A stretch of 64,000 nt of DNA from Fremontodendron californicum. Lineage: Eukaryota > Streptophyta > Magnoliopsida > Malvales > Malvaceae. Shown piece after piece: positions 35,745 to 48,235 of this stretch. Every line of letters begins with the position of its first letter. Within the stretch, counting starts at the first letter, position 1. A program made the translations under genes and the position numbers. The notes below the pieces were generated by a model. The model did no database searches. It was not told where the DNA came from and saw nothing but the letters and a program-made list of their open reading frames with translations. The DNA is taken from the NCBI GenBank assembly GCA_030761205.1, contig JAULJL010000029.1, positions 2,673,501 to 2,737,500 of the forward strand, written 5' to 3'.

Positions 35745-35987
35745 TGCAAATCAAACTCATTTCCTTAAGATGAGTCGAGCCTTGATTAGTCAGGGAACTC
35801 AATTTAAGGACAAAATCTTCGATTTACAGCTTTTAATCATTAAAAAATAAATAAAAATGAAAAAAATGAAAAAAAATGAAAACTCTCTTTCCTTTTCTTC
35901 ATATGTGATTTCACTAACTAGACAAAATTAGTGTTTGTTTATCTTTACCTAATTCTTGATTCTCAACAATAGCCAAAGAGAGATAGC
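35745..35987 (+). promoter_or_regulatory. Conserved 3' block and polypurine tract of CD
   Basis: This is the same block as at 490-726 and 61535-61788, including GAGTCGAGCCTTGATTAGTC and AATTAGTGTTTGTTTATCTT. It ends CCAAAGAGAGATAGC directly before LTR D. The purine tract (AAAGAGAGA, 35974-35982) is slightly changed from AAAGAGGGG in the other elements. Confidence 0.75.
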
Positions 35988-38900
35988 TGTAGACACCTAA
36001 TTTTGTTCGGACCCTAAACCAGGTAATTTTCTTCCTAATGATGTTTTAGAATGCAGGAAAGCTCTTCTCATCCTGCAGGTGGTATTCCGAGACTTTGTTT
36101 AAGAGGACAAGCACAAAAAGTCAATCTAGAAAAAGTCAACCCTGGAAATATCCACCCAAAAAGTCAATTATTGAAAAGTCAACCCTTATTCAAAATCAAG
36201 ATTCAAAGTTTAATTGCACAATGGTGAAAGAATTTTGATAATCCGAGGTCTACAACAAGAGATGTGGAGTTCGAAAGATGGGTTTTGGAGATTCAATGAA
36301 AAGGAACCCTAATTCGGTAAATTTGGGCAAAAATGCTTAAACGATCAAGTTGATCAAAATTGGTGTTTCTGAATGGAATATAATCAATGACTACGGGTAT
36401 TGGAAAGGCCATTTGGAAGCTAAACCAAAGGAAGGGTCAATTTGAAAGGAAACCGAAAATTAGGGTTTTTGGTGAATTTTGGCGAAATTGGGGAAAACTG
36501 CAAAAATAACTCGATTCGATAAAATTAAAGCTCCTAATTAATGAAGAGTGGGTAAACAAAGATAGCCCAAGGCTCAATCTGAAGTAATTTTGAGAAAAGA
36601 GCTAATTGGAGGAAAAACGAGGAAATTCCCGATATTGAAAAAATGAAAAGTCAAATCGGAGGGGAATTTGATCGTAAAAATTGGGCATTTTTAGACCAAC
36701 TCCAATTCAATATATAACAAAGGCCTGGAAAAAGAAAATCTAGAAATTGGACTTGTTTTGAGTAAAACTGAGGTTTCGGAGGTTAAAGGGCAATCTTGGA
36801 AAATATGGGAAAAATAGCAAATGAGCTCAAACAATTATGAAAACCTCCATATCTGAGTTTTATGTTATTTGGAAGAGATTGGCAAAGAAAAATCTGGAAG
36901 CGGAGCTCGTTTGAAAAATGACAAATTTCGGGCCCACTAAGCTGATTTCAAGAAGATAAATCTGAGAAAAATAGCAAATGAGCTCGAAAAATGACCAAAA
37001 CTTCCAGATCTCAATTCGGAGCTCAATTGAAAAAGGCCAAATTTGGGAGGCATCAAACAGAAATTCAATAAATCCAGGAAAAATAGCAAACGGGCTCAAA
37101 AAATTATGAAAACTTCCAGAACTCAATTTTATATTATTTAGGAAGTATTGGAAAAAGAAAATTCGGATTTGGAGTCCGTTTTCAATTTAATCAAGTTTGG
37201 GGGCCAAAAGTGTAATTTTACGGAAGAAATTGAAGAGGTCTATTTTTGTAATTTAAAAAATAGAGAGATGGCTGGAATTTGAAGGGCCATCTGGCCAGCC
37301 CAAGAGGAGGGGCTTGTTGGTTGAGTTCTTCCATCCAAAGGCCAAAATTGGATAGTAAGGTAGTTATTTTTTTTATTGAGCCTTTCTGATTTTGCCACAT
37401 GGTCAAATGAATGAAGAGGAAGGATATCGACATTATGGTTACATATTTTAGAACAGTTGTATTTGTTAGGAGCTGATCCCTTCATCTAATGGTGGAAATT
37501 TCACATTTTTAGCATCTTTGATTAGTGGTCTTTGGATCTATTTAGCTAGGAAAAAAAATGACAACATGGTGAGCACATATGACCATTCGACTACCTCTTT
37601 TTAAAAGGGAGTTTTCATTCATTTTGGGCGTTCTTTTGGCTGATCATTTGAGGCATAAACAGTAGCTAAAAAGGGTAGAAAAACAAAGAACAATTTGAAG
37701 AGAAGGAAGCTTGAAAGATAGCTTTGGAATGTAGCCTTTTGGCACCTAACTCTTCCATTTTTCTTTCTTTTTCTATGCTGATTTTGCTAAATTTTCATAG
37801 GATTTCTTGTCATTTTATTATGTAATAAAGTTTTTTTAAAACTTCTTTTCAAAGCTCCTATCTTATGTTTTCATGAAAAAATCAAAAAACATATTTTTAC
37901 TCCTTTTTCATGGTGGCCAAATGACCCCCCTTGGTATGTCTTGTGTTTGATTTATATCCTATGTTGGTTGTTGTATGTTAGCTTGTTTTGATGTTTTAGC
38001 TTTTTAAAATAATCAAGATATGGAGCTTATTTCTAACTTTCTTTACTTATTCTTATTTTGCTATTTTTATCATTTATTTTCATGGCTACTTGCTTTATTT
38101 ACTAACTTTAATTTTCTGTTTTTACTACATGCTTTGTGTTAATGCCATACCATGTGTTTGTGTATTTGCCTAGCTATATCTTTGCATTTTAATCATGATT
38201 ATTTGTCTCACATGTTTTCATTTATGTCTTGCATATTTGCCATGCCATGTGTTTGTGTTATTGACATGCTAGGATCTCACATGTTGTTTAATGACCATTC
38301 GGTTCTCCTTGTTTTTTTTTTTTTTTTTGTGTGCATTTGCATTTTCCTCTTGTTTGGATATCATTCTTTCATTCATGCTTGGCATCTTTATGCCATGTGA
38401 TTGTGTATTTGTTGTGCCATGTTCATGCATTATTGTTATGTTCATTTAGTCATTATATGTTCATGTTACTTCCATGCATGTTTCATGTTCATATTAGGTA
38501 TTAGGTTATGTTATATTGTCATGCATCTTCTCATGACATTTTAGACATTAGGTCATCTTTGTATTGTCATGCATTTTCATGCCTATTAGGTCTTAGGTCA
38601 TCTTGTATTTCCATGCATGTTTCATGGTCATTAGGTCTAGGGTATTTTTGCCATGCATTTTCATGCATATTAGGTCTAGGTTTGTATTTATTGCCATGCA
38701 CAATTTCTATCTAGGCATTAGGTCATCTTTTATGCCATGCATTTTCTATGTCATTTAGGCATTAGGTCATGCATTCCATGCATTTAACTTGTTGTTTGTT
38801 CATGACATTTCATATCATCCCACTTGATTTTTGACTTAAGCCAATCAATGGCTTAAAGCCAAGCTCACATGAGCATGCTTGTGGAAAATTAAGATGTTGT

Positions 38901-40692
38901 CAAGTTGGATTTTCTACCTTTGTGATTTTTTTCATTAGGCAATCCTTGTCCAAATTTTTAGAAATTTTTACTACTGTTTGTAGGACCTTACTAGAGTCTC
39001 CAATATTTTTATTATGATTTTTGAGTGTTTTTATCAAAGGTTTAAAAAATGTTTTTTGGTTAAACAGTTTTTCACCCAGCGTTCTGAGTTTCACGAATTT
39101 TCTGGTAAGTCATCCTTAGTCTAAAAATTAAGCCAATTTTTTCCCATATTGTTTGACATGTTTTGAGTCTCCTATAAAGTTTTCAAATTTTTTTGAAAAT
39201 TTAAAATAGGTAAAAAAATCATGTTTTAAAACTCGTCATAAAAGTAAGATTTATTTTCAAGGAGAAAATAATTTTTTGTTTTGGCTAAGGCATTAAGAGA
39301 GGGATGATTTAGAACCTTAGATACTGTCCTAGGTTGATTTTTAAGTCATTTTCATCCTAAAATTTGATTTTACAAAGGTCGGGTCAAGGGAGGTCAATCC
39401 GGGTTTTCAAAGTTAGGAAAATAATGCCTTTTCAAGGGGGGTTTCGGTCATAGTGCCATTTTCATCCAAAATTTTCAAATTGTTTTCAAATCAATCACAA
39501 AGTATATTTGATTTAGAAAAATATGATTTGATGTCTTTTCCTAAGGTAGTCGGATATCTTTTAGGTATACAGATGTCTTTATTTAAGGAAAAAATACACT
39601 TTCATGCATTGCAATTTCCATGTTCATGCATATTATTATATATGATTTTTTCTATAAATATTTCTATGGTAATGTTATTGTTTTGATTTATATTTCATGA
39701 TGTTATATTGATTGTTATATGGTTGTGAATATTTTATTTTATTCTATGCTCCTTACTTAGTCATTATTTATTTTGTCATATCATTAGGGATTTATTATGT
39801 TCATGCATTGTTTTTTTTTTCATGCATATTTTATTATAATGTTATTTGATGTTTTTATCATGTCATGTTATTAAATTATTCGATGTCATTTAGAATATAC
39901 CATGTCACTTAGATTATATCATGTCACTTAGATTATATTATGTTATCTAGATTTTACTATGTCATTTTTTACCATGTCATACGTGTTCATATTCATCTTT
40001 TTAAAATGTCTAAAAAAAGATAATGATTTTAAATAAAATAAAGTTATTCCCAAGTTAAAATAATTCATGAGTTCTCCTTCGGGTTGCCAGGGAGGATATC
40101 ATCAATTATCTTTAATAACGGAATATCTTTTTTCAAAACGAGAATGATTCAAAAGATTTTCTAAATAAATAAAAATTTCTATATTTTGCCGCATTTGTCG
40201 GGGAATATAAGAAAATTTTGAATTAATAAATTCCAGATTATTTTCAATTAAAAATGGAATTATTTTTCTTTAAATTGGGAATTATTTTGAAATGCCAAAT
40301 TTAAAACCAACTTTTACCGAGACTTAAGATAACACACGATTAATAAGGTACCGTTTTTATATCGGCCTTGTGGGGGTGTTAGTCCTTCCCCGCACGTAAC
40401 CGACACCCGAACCCGCTTCTTTGATTCCTCTGATTTAAAAACGCAGACTTTGAAATTGGTTTTAAAAAAGTTTTAATTAATTTTAAAATGTTTTACAAAA
40501 CCGATTTTAATAGGTGGCCGATCACACCTAGCCAAAAAAGATTTTTGGCGACTCCATTTCTTTTTCAAGATCGTTTTCAAACCCTCATTTTATTTCAAGA
40601 GGAATTAAGTCATATTTTCCTCTGTTTTCCCCAATGTCACACTTAACGAATAAAGTCTTGCAATGAGGCTTGTTATTTTTTAGGTTGCGACA
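35988..40692 (+). mobile_element. LTR D (3' LTR of CD)
   Basis: Starts TGTAGACACC just after the polypurine tract and ends GGTTGCGACA, followed by target duplication AATAG. It is 4705 bp and collinear with LTR C except for the C-only insert. It contains the shared LTR landmarks: about 158-bp repeats near 36800-37200, the paragraph with CCACTTGATTTTTGACTTAAGC near 38820-38930, and the block GGGGGTGTTAGTCCTTCCCC near 40370-40400. Confidence 0.92.
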
Positions 40693-43600
40693 AATAGCAT
40701 AGCATGATAATAAAAGCATGTGAATGGAATTGACATAGCAAACAAAATGATAAGCATAATGACATGAAAAACCAAGTGACATAACATGAGAATGAATGTC
40801 ATATGAGTGAAATCAACATGCAAAGATGAGCTTTGCATGCTAAATGACATGGCAAACAAAAAGATAAAAAAAAATGCTATGGGATTAAATGTTACGGAAT
40901 AAAAATACAATGACATGTAGGAAATATCAAGGTGGCCGAATGGTCAAGGTAGTGGCATGTGAATGGCCGAATCTATGGTGATGGCATATGGATGGCCGAA
41001 TGGCAAGAAATGATAACATCGCATGAATGGTATGGCATGAAATGATAACATCGCATGGATGGTGAGGCATGAAAATGCACCTAGACTATCAATGGCATGC
41101 AAATGATATGACATGGCTTGAAATGAAATGAAATGATGACATGGCATAAGAGACATGGCATGAAATGATAACATGGCATAAGTGACATGGCATGAAAAAT
41201 GATGACATGGCATGAAGATGGCATGGAAAATGACCTAAGATTGCATGACATAGCCCTATGGCCTAATATGCATGACATAACCAAATCTTATGCAAGGCAT
41301 GACCTAGACCTAAAATACATGAGAGGGCCGAATAGTACATGATCTTGTGCACAATGTAGAGCATGCTAAAAATGTAAGATATGATACATGGCAAAAATAC
41401 AAAATGTAAAGCATGCTTAAAATGCAAGATATGATACATTGCAAAATGCAAGGCATAACAAAGTAAAAAAAAAATACAAGGATAGTCGAATGCTATATGG
41501 AAAAAATGCAAGATGCAAACATGCTTAACATGCAAGATATGATACATGGAAAAATGCAAGACATAACAAAGTTAAAAAAATACAAGGAGGGCCGAATGCT
41601 ATATGGCAAAAATGCAAGGTGCAAAGATGCTTAACATGCAAGATATGATACATGGCAAAATGCAAGACATAACAAAAAATATAAGGGCCGAATAGTAAAG
41701 GGGAACTATAACTACATGAAAATGATGTAAAAGCTAATATAGCATAAAAATAATGCAAAGAACATGACCAAAATATATATAGGCATGCAAGGAAGTAATA
41801 AGAAAAACAAGTAAACAAAGAACAAGGAAAGTTGAGCTCCATGGTTGGTACAAATGGGCATAGCCCTCCCCTAACCATAATCACTTGATATTATCAAGAT
41901 CATGAAGCCTTTCCAAACCACAAATCAGAAAATAAACCAAGCTAACTAAAAAATAGAGGTGAGCTCCATGGTTGGTACTATGAGTATAGCCCTCCCCTAA
42001 CCATGGTCACCTGATTTTTATCAAGATCATGTAGCCATTTCAACCTCTTTTGCTTCATTTATTTTGAAAAATCAGAACATAAAACAAATAATAACCTTCC
42101 ATAATCATGTTTCCCACAACAAAAATGCAAAACAAAAATCAAGGCAAGCATAAACAAGGCATTCGGCCATGTAAGAAAAGTTTGTGAAAATTTGTTTTCT
42201 TCCATCTATGATGAAAATGAGAAGATGAAGACTTAAATGAACATCCAAAATTTTTATTTTCATATGAAAAGAAGTAGAAATCATGTAGAAAACAAGGAAA
42301 AACATATGAGAATAAAGAAGAAAAACATGCTAGAGCTAGGTAGGAGTGGCTACCTTCAAAGCTTTTTGGTAAAAGCTTTCTTCCTTTCTTTCAAAAACCT
42401 TTTTCTTACCAAATTATAGCCTCTTAAGGACATAAAACATTCCCCCTATCTCATGCTTGGCCGGTTGGCCTCTCAACCATTGGATGAATTGTGCTCCTTT
42501 TCTCCATCAATTCTAGCCTTTAGATTAGGATATTTTTCATGACAAATAAAAATATAATCTTTCCATTTGATCTTGGCCCTTGAAATGTGTACTCATCCTT
42601 TACAAAGAACCTAAACCATTGGATGAAACAAGGCACCCTTTCATACTCCCTTGGCTTGGCCTAACCTCCCCTCACCATTGGACGGTTTGTGCTCATCTTT
42701 CTTCAACAAATCTTGGCCATTGGATGAGGATATTTTCATGACAAATAAAAATGTCATCTTGAAATTTGATCTTCGCCATTGAAGGGTGTACTCATCTTTT
42801 CTACAATGCATCTAGGCCATTGAATGAGAGGGGACCATTTGCAAGGCAATAAAGATGGCATTTTAGCTTGATAGTGACCATTGAATTAAATTGATCTAGC
42901 CTCTCCTTCTCCCTTATGCTGGCCGGCCAAGACATGGAATGTTCAAGAATTTCCTCCATCTTTCATATTTTTCATAATTGCAAATTGGCCCTTTTCAATT
43001 TTCTTGATAAAATTACCTTTTTTCCCCCAAACTTAAATTTATAGCAAATGGACCCCAATTTCGAATTTATCTTTTCCAACTCATCCCATTCAATGTTAAA
43101 CTTGATTCTGGAGGTTTTCACATTTTTTTGAGCTCATTTGCTATTTTTTCCATATTTATCTCTGAAATTTCGGTTTAGTGACTTATCAAATTTAGCCTTT
43201 TTCAAATGAGCTCCGATTCTGGATTTTTCTTCACCAATCTCTTCCAAAAATTATGAAACATAGATTTGGAAGTTTCCATAACTTTCTGAGTTCGTTTGCT
43301 ATTTTCCCCAGAATTTTCTTTTCGAATTTCCAGATTAGTGCACCCGAAATTCACCAATATCTTCCAAATTTTATGAAAATCAGATCTGGAAGTTTTCATA
43401 ATTTTTCGAGCTTCTTTGCTATTTTTACCAAAATTTTCTTTTGGAATTTTCGGATTAGTGCACCTAAAATTCACCTTTTTCATTTGAACTCCGATTTTAG
43501 ATTTTTCTTTACCAATCTCTTCCAAAAATTATGAAACTCAGATCTGAAAGTTTTTATAATTTTTCGAGCTTGTTTGCTATTTTTCCCGGAATTATCTTCT

Positions 43601-44621
43601 AGAATTTCTGGTTAACATACTTGAACTGTGCCATTTTTTGAATGAGCTCTGATTCCTGATTTTTATTCATCGATCTCTTCAAAAATTTATTAAACTCAGA
43701 TCTAGAAGTTTTCATAATTTTTCGAGCTTGTTTGCTATTTCTCCCGAAATTATCTTCAGAATTTTCCAATATTGCCCTTCAACCTCCGAAACCTCGATTT
43801 TACTTAAAATGGGTCCAATTTCTAGATTTTCTTTTTCCACTTCTATATTGAATTTGAGTTGGTCCAAAAATGCCCAATTTTTACGACCAAATTTCCCTCA
43901 GATTTAGTTTTCCCCAAATTGGCTGGATTAGGTCTTTCTTTGTATTGTATTTTTTCGCAACCCATCTTCCAGACTCCAATCGTGTAGATATTGGATTGTC
44001 AAAATTCTTTTGCCATTGTTCAATTCCTGATTTTTATTCATCGATCTCTTCCAAAATTTATTAAACTCAGATCTGGAAGTTTTCATAATTTTTCGAGCTT
44101 GTTTGCTATTTCTCCCGAAATTATCTTCAGAATTTTCCAATATTGCCCTTCAACCTCCGAAACCTCGATTTTACTTAAAATGGGTCCGATTTCTAGATTT
44201 TCTTTTTCCACTTCTATATTGAATTTGAGTTGGTCCAAAAATGCCCAATTTTTACGACCAAATTTCCCTCAGATTTAGTTTTCCCCAAATTGGCTGGATT
44301 AGGTCTTTCTTTGTACTGTATTTTTTCGCAACCCATCTTCCAGACTCCAATCGTGTAGATATTAGATTGTCAAAATTCTTTTGCCATTGTTCAATTCAAC
44401 TTTGAATCTTGATTTTGACTGGGAGTTGACTTTTATACTGGTTGACTTTTTAGGGTTGACTTTTTTAAAGTTGACTTTTTTTAGTTGACTTTTTGAGCGG
44501 ACCTCTTAAACAAAGTTTTGGGGACCCATCTATGGAATGGTGGAAGTCTCTTTGCGTTCCGGGGAGTTGACAAAGAGGATATACCCGGTTTAGGGGTCCC
44601 AGACAAAATTAGGTGTCTACA
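40693..44621 (-). mobile_element. Outer (5') segment of the M LTR
   Basis: Read leftward from 44621 it begins TGTAGACACCTAATTTTGTC and passes AAAAAGTCAAC-type repeats (44430-44500), about 158-bp repeats (43100-43760), the CATTGGATG paragraphs (42470-42860) and duplicated CATGATCTTG paragraphs (41830-42050). It then runs into GACATGGCAT-type repeats (40700-41250) until CD's target site. By content it belongs with LTRs B, F and G. Bases 40693-40697 are the duplicated target of CD. Confidence 0.88.
43653..44394. repeat. 371-bp near-identical direct duplication in the M LTR
   Basis: The stretch starting TTCCTGATTTTTATTCATCG at 43653 repeats from 44024 with a period of 371 bp. I count about five substitutions between copies by eye (about 98-99% identity), so the duplication is much younger than the LTR variants. 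No other LTR in the window shows it. Confidence 0.9.
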
Positions 44622-45675
44622 GAGAATGATTTTTGAGAATAGTGCCCGGAGGTCTTAAAAATATGTCTTTTCTTTGAAAATGGTGTCGGATTTCTTATAC
44701 ATGATTTTTGAGAATAGTGCCCAGAGATCTTAAAAAGATGTCGGTGCTCGGAGGTCATATACATGATATTGAGAATAGTGCCTGGAGGTCTTAAAGAGAG
44801 GTTTTTTCTTTGAAAATGACGCCCGGAGGTCTTAAAAAGATGTTTGTTTTTGAAAGTGTGTTGAAAATAAACTTGAAGGTTTTGAGAGGATGCAAATGCT
44901 TCACGATGCATATGCAAATGTCTTTAATTGATGCAAATGCTTCTTGATGTAGATGTAGATATTGAATAAGATGCAAATGCTTCATGGTGCAAATGAAAAT
45001 GTCTCGGATTAATGTAAATGCTTCTTGATGCAGATGCAGATATTGAATAAGAAGCAAATGCTTCGTGGTGCAAATGCAAATGTCTTGGATTGATGCAAAT
45101 GCAAATATTATCAAATGATGCAACTATTTCATGGAATGATGCAGATACAAAGATCGACATTATGCAAATGCTTCTAAATTATGCAAATGTAGAGATTATC
45201 TTGACGCACAACTACTTCATGGAATGATGCAGATGCAAAGATCGTAATTATGCAAATGTTTTTGAACGGTGCAAATGCAAAGATCAACATTGACGCAACT
45301 ACTTCATGGAATGATGTAGATGCAAAGATCGACATTGTGCAAATGATTTTGAATAATGCAAATGCAAAGATTAGCATTGACGCAACTACTTCATGGAAAG
45401 ATGCAGATGCCCCTACGAGTCGTGTTCATGTAAGTGGTCCATGAATGGTGTAACTACAGTTACCACACAATAATGAAGATGCAATGATCCTAGAAATGAT
45501 GCAATTGCTTGAGATGACGTAAATGCAAATATCCATGAAGGATGTAAATGTAAATGATAAAATGCAGATGCTCATAGAACGGTGCAAATGCGAATACCCA
45601 TGAATGCTGCAAGTGTTCCCGACACGGTGCAAATGCAAAGCTTAATAAAGAGGTAAGTGTTCATGAATGATGCAA
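44622..45675 (-). repeat. Minisatellites of Q
   Basis: Two arrays lie side by side. From 44622 to about 44870 there are units like GAGAATAGTGCCCGGAGGTC followed by TTAAAAAGATG, the reverse of the CCTCCGGGCACC repeat. From 44880 to about 45675 there are units like GATGCAAATGCTTC and GATGCAGATGCAAAGATC, the reverse of the GCATTTGCATC repeat. The same two arrays occur in the same order in F. Confidence 0.85.
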
Positions 45676-46960
45676 ATGCCCCCGATCATTTTTCTAGACT
45701 TCGGCTTAGCCTTTCCTTTTCAAATCAGAGTGTATCTTGAACACTCGTGCCCCATAAGAGATCATTTCCTTTTTAATCCTTGACTATCTCTTTGCCCCAT
45801 CAGTTTTCAAACTCTTATCGACAGAACTCTGAGCCGGATGTTCATTCCTTCTTCACATTTTCGGAAGTCAAGGTCAACCCAGTGATTTCATACCTTTGGG
45901 TTAGAAGAACTCTTGTCTCATGCCAACATCATTTTTATTCAAAAATGATTTCTATTTTTTTTGTTTTCCTTTTTTAGAAAGAATTGCTTTTTTAATGAAA
46001 ATTTCTGAACCAAAAATATTAACCCCACAGTGTGTGATGTACGAATCTCTTGAAGACTGATGATCATTGTTAGGAATTTTTCTGAATGTCAATTTGGGTT
46101 TCTTAACTTGAATTGAAAAAGCTTGGTACAATAGGATTTTGGTTGATCCAAGAAAACTTCACAATAATAATGTATGTCCCTTCTAGGCTCACAAATAGAA
46201 CAGGTTTTATAAAACACGAATTTCTTGATAATCAAACGAATTCAACATTCTTTTAGTTTCCAAATCATGGCATTTTGACAAGCATCAAGATTGATCGGGA
46301 TGTTCAAACTGGAAAGTCAATTTTGGAGGGAAAAAGTTTCAGTTTTTTGAAGTCAATCCTCCAAATGAGAGCTGGCAATTTAGGAGATTCAAGAATTCCT
46401 AGATGTTCTCGATTTCTTCAAGATGACCTTCTCTTTTGTGGCATCGACACTAACATAGATGGCATCGAAAATTCCTATTTTAATCTAGACTGCCCATTTT
46501 TGGTTTTTCACCTTAGAGTCCCATTCTTTCCATTTTTTCTTTTTATTATTCCACCATGCACTTGAGAATTCTAAATTCTTCTATAGTGAAATGATAATTC
46601 GATAAGATGGGATAAACTCTGAGGAAAAACCCTTCAAGTTAAATATTCATGCTTGATCGAAATGCACTTTTAAAGCACGTAATGTAGGCCAAGGTTCGGG
46701 GTTCAGAAAGAAATGATAAATAAGCCCAAAATATGTGTTTGAGGGTAATCAGATCAAAGATCATTTTTTGAGGAGGATTCCCTTTGAAATATTTGTCCCT
46801 TTTGGACTTTCCTTTCCTTCTTTTGACTTTTGCTTCTTTTCTTCTTCGTTCTTGACTTTCATTTTGCCATCCTTATTCACACATTTTTTTGTGTGTTTTT
46901 TCTTCTTTTTTTTTGTTTTATTTCTTGGCTTTCATTTTGCCATCTTTTTCCTTTTCATTT
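44622..46960 (-). mobile_element. Q: fragment of the 3' internal region of a related element (reverse)
   Basis: Read leftward, Q matches CD from about 29810 to 31160 and then from 33900 onward, without CD's foreign solo LTR, which confirms that insertion. It then holds GCATTTGCATC repeats (45670-44880) and GACCTCCGGGCAC repeats (44870-44622). It contains no gag or RT. It is cut on the right by F (46961) and on the left by the M LTR. The conserved block and polypurine tract that should precede a 3' LTR are missing at 44622, so the M LTR probably inserted into Q's minisatellite rather than being Q's own LTR. Confidence 0.75.
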
Positions 46961-47092
46961 TGTAGACACCTAATTTTGTCCGGACCCCCAAACCAGGTAC
47001 ATTTTCTTCCTAAATTGATGTTTCAGAATGCTAAAAGGCTTTTCTCATCCTGCAGGTGGTACTCCAAGGCTTAGTCTAGGAAAGTAGAAAGA

Positions 47093-47168
47093 AAAAGTCA
47101 AACTCGAAAAAACGTCAACCTCGAAAAAAGTCAACCCCAAAAAAGTCAACTATTGAAAAAATCAACCC
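47093..47168 (+). repeat. AAAAGTCAAC short tandem repeat near the LTR start
   Basis: Four to five units of about 17 bp, such as CTCGAAAAAAGTCAACC, occur about 130 bp into the LTR. All LTRs carry it: near 862-935, 13025-13095, 20425-20480, 36115-36185, 61920-61990, and in reverse 44430-44500. Copy number differs between LTRs. Confidence 0.8.
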
Positions 47169-47643
47169 AATTTCAAAATCAAGATTTGAGGTTCAATTGA
47201 AAAATGGTGAAAGAATTTTGATAATCCGAGGTCTACATTGAAAGATATGGAGTTCGAAAGTTGGGTTACGAGATTCAGTAGAAAGAAAACCCTAATTCGG
47301 GAAATTTGGGGAAAAGTGCTTAAACGATCAAATTGGTCGAAATTGAAGGTCTCAAATGAAAGATAAGCACTGACTACGGGTAATGGAGAAGCTACTTGGA
47401 AGAAAAACTGATAGAAAACTCAATTCGAAAGAAAACCGAGAATTAGGGTTTTTTGGTGGATTTCGGTAAAATTTGGAAAAATTGCATAAATGGCCCGATT
47501 CGGAAGATATAAAGCCCTTAATTGATGAGAAATTATTAAACAAGGATAGCCCAAGGCTCAGTTTGAAGAAAATCTAAAAATCAGACTTGTTCTGAGCAAA
47601 ACCGGGTTTCGGAGGCAAAAGGGTAAAATTGGAAAATATGGGG

Positions 47644-48235
47644 AAAATAGCAAATGAACTCCAAAAATTCTGAAAATCTGCAAATCTCATTCTTACATTA
47701 TTTCAAAGAGATTGGAGAAAGAAAATCTTGATTCGGAGTTCGTTTGCAAAATGGCCAAATATACGGTCTCCTATGTAGTAATTCATGAAGATAAATCTCG
47801 AAAAAATAGCAAACGAGTTCCACAAATTCTGAAAATTTGTAAATCTCATTTCTAAATTATTTGGAAGTGATTGGTGAAAGAAAATCTTGATTCGGAGTTC
47901 GTTTGCAAAATGGCCAAATCTAAGGTCCCTTATGTAGTAATTCAAACAGATAAATCCCGAAAAAATAGCAAATGAGCTCCAAAAATTTTGAAAACTTCCA
48001 GATCATATTTTTAAATTATTTGGAAGAGATTGGTGAAGAAAAATATGGATTCGGAGCTCGTTTAAAAAATGGTAAAGTTCGGGTGCATAAAAGGGGTAAT
48101 TTCGAAAATAAATCCGAAATAAATAGCAAATGGACTGGAAAAATTTTGAAAACTTCCAGAATTCAATTTTTTATTATTTTGGAAGTATTGAAAAATATAA
48201 AATTTGAATTTGGAGTCCGTTTTCTATTTATTTAA
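47644..48235 (+). repeat. About 158-bp tandem repeat, four diverged copies, in LTR F
   Basis: Units begin AAATAGCAAATGAGCTCCAA near 47644, 47801, 47959 and 48118, and contain GATTCGGAGTTCGTTTGC and AAATGGCCAAAT. Equivalent arrays lie in every LTR (about 1560-1830, 13560-14000, 21080-21530, 36800-37200, 62460-63060; reverse 43100-43760). The unit is family-wide, with copy-specific divergence, so it arose in an ancestor. Confidence 0.8.

Larger units (their letters stand above)
20295..40692 (+). mobile_element. CD: complete 20.4-kb gag-only Tat/Ogre-like retrotransposon
   Basis: All structural parts are visible: target duplication AATAG (20290-20294 and 40693-40697), 5' LTR C, primer-binding site, leader, gag remnant, a long non-coding part, two minisatellites, polypurine tract and 3' LTR D. 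The M LTR continues on both sides, so it is a clean insertion. No protease, RT, RNase H or integrase motif is found between gag and the 3' LTR, so the element was non-autonomous. It contains a foreign solo LTR (31171-33900) and an insert in LTR C (24205-24603); without them it would be about 17 kb. Confidence 0.92.
6653..44621 (-). mobile_element. M: minus-strand Tat/Ogre-like element with gag and RT, interrupted by B and CD
   Basis: Read on the minus strand, M runs: LTR start TGTAGACACC at 44621, LTR end ...ATCGACA at 11924, a primer-binding site at 11902-11920, leader, gag, then RT and RNase H up to 6653, where P0 breaks it. Its LTR consists of 40698-44621, 18945-20294 and 11924-12891, about 6.2 kb in sum. 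Two plus-strand insertions split it, each with a clean 5-bp target duplication. Integrase, the rest of pol and the 3' LTR would lie left of the window. It is the only element here with polymerase coding sequence. Confidence 0.85.

Noticed and set aside
40944..41884. Met/His/Cys-rich minus-strand frames
   Set aside because: They lie in GACATGGCAT-like and ATGCAAGATATG-type repeats of the M LTR.
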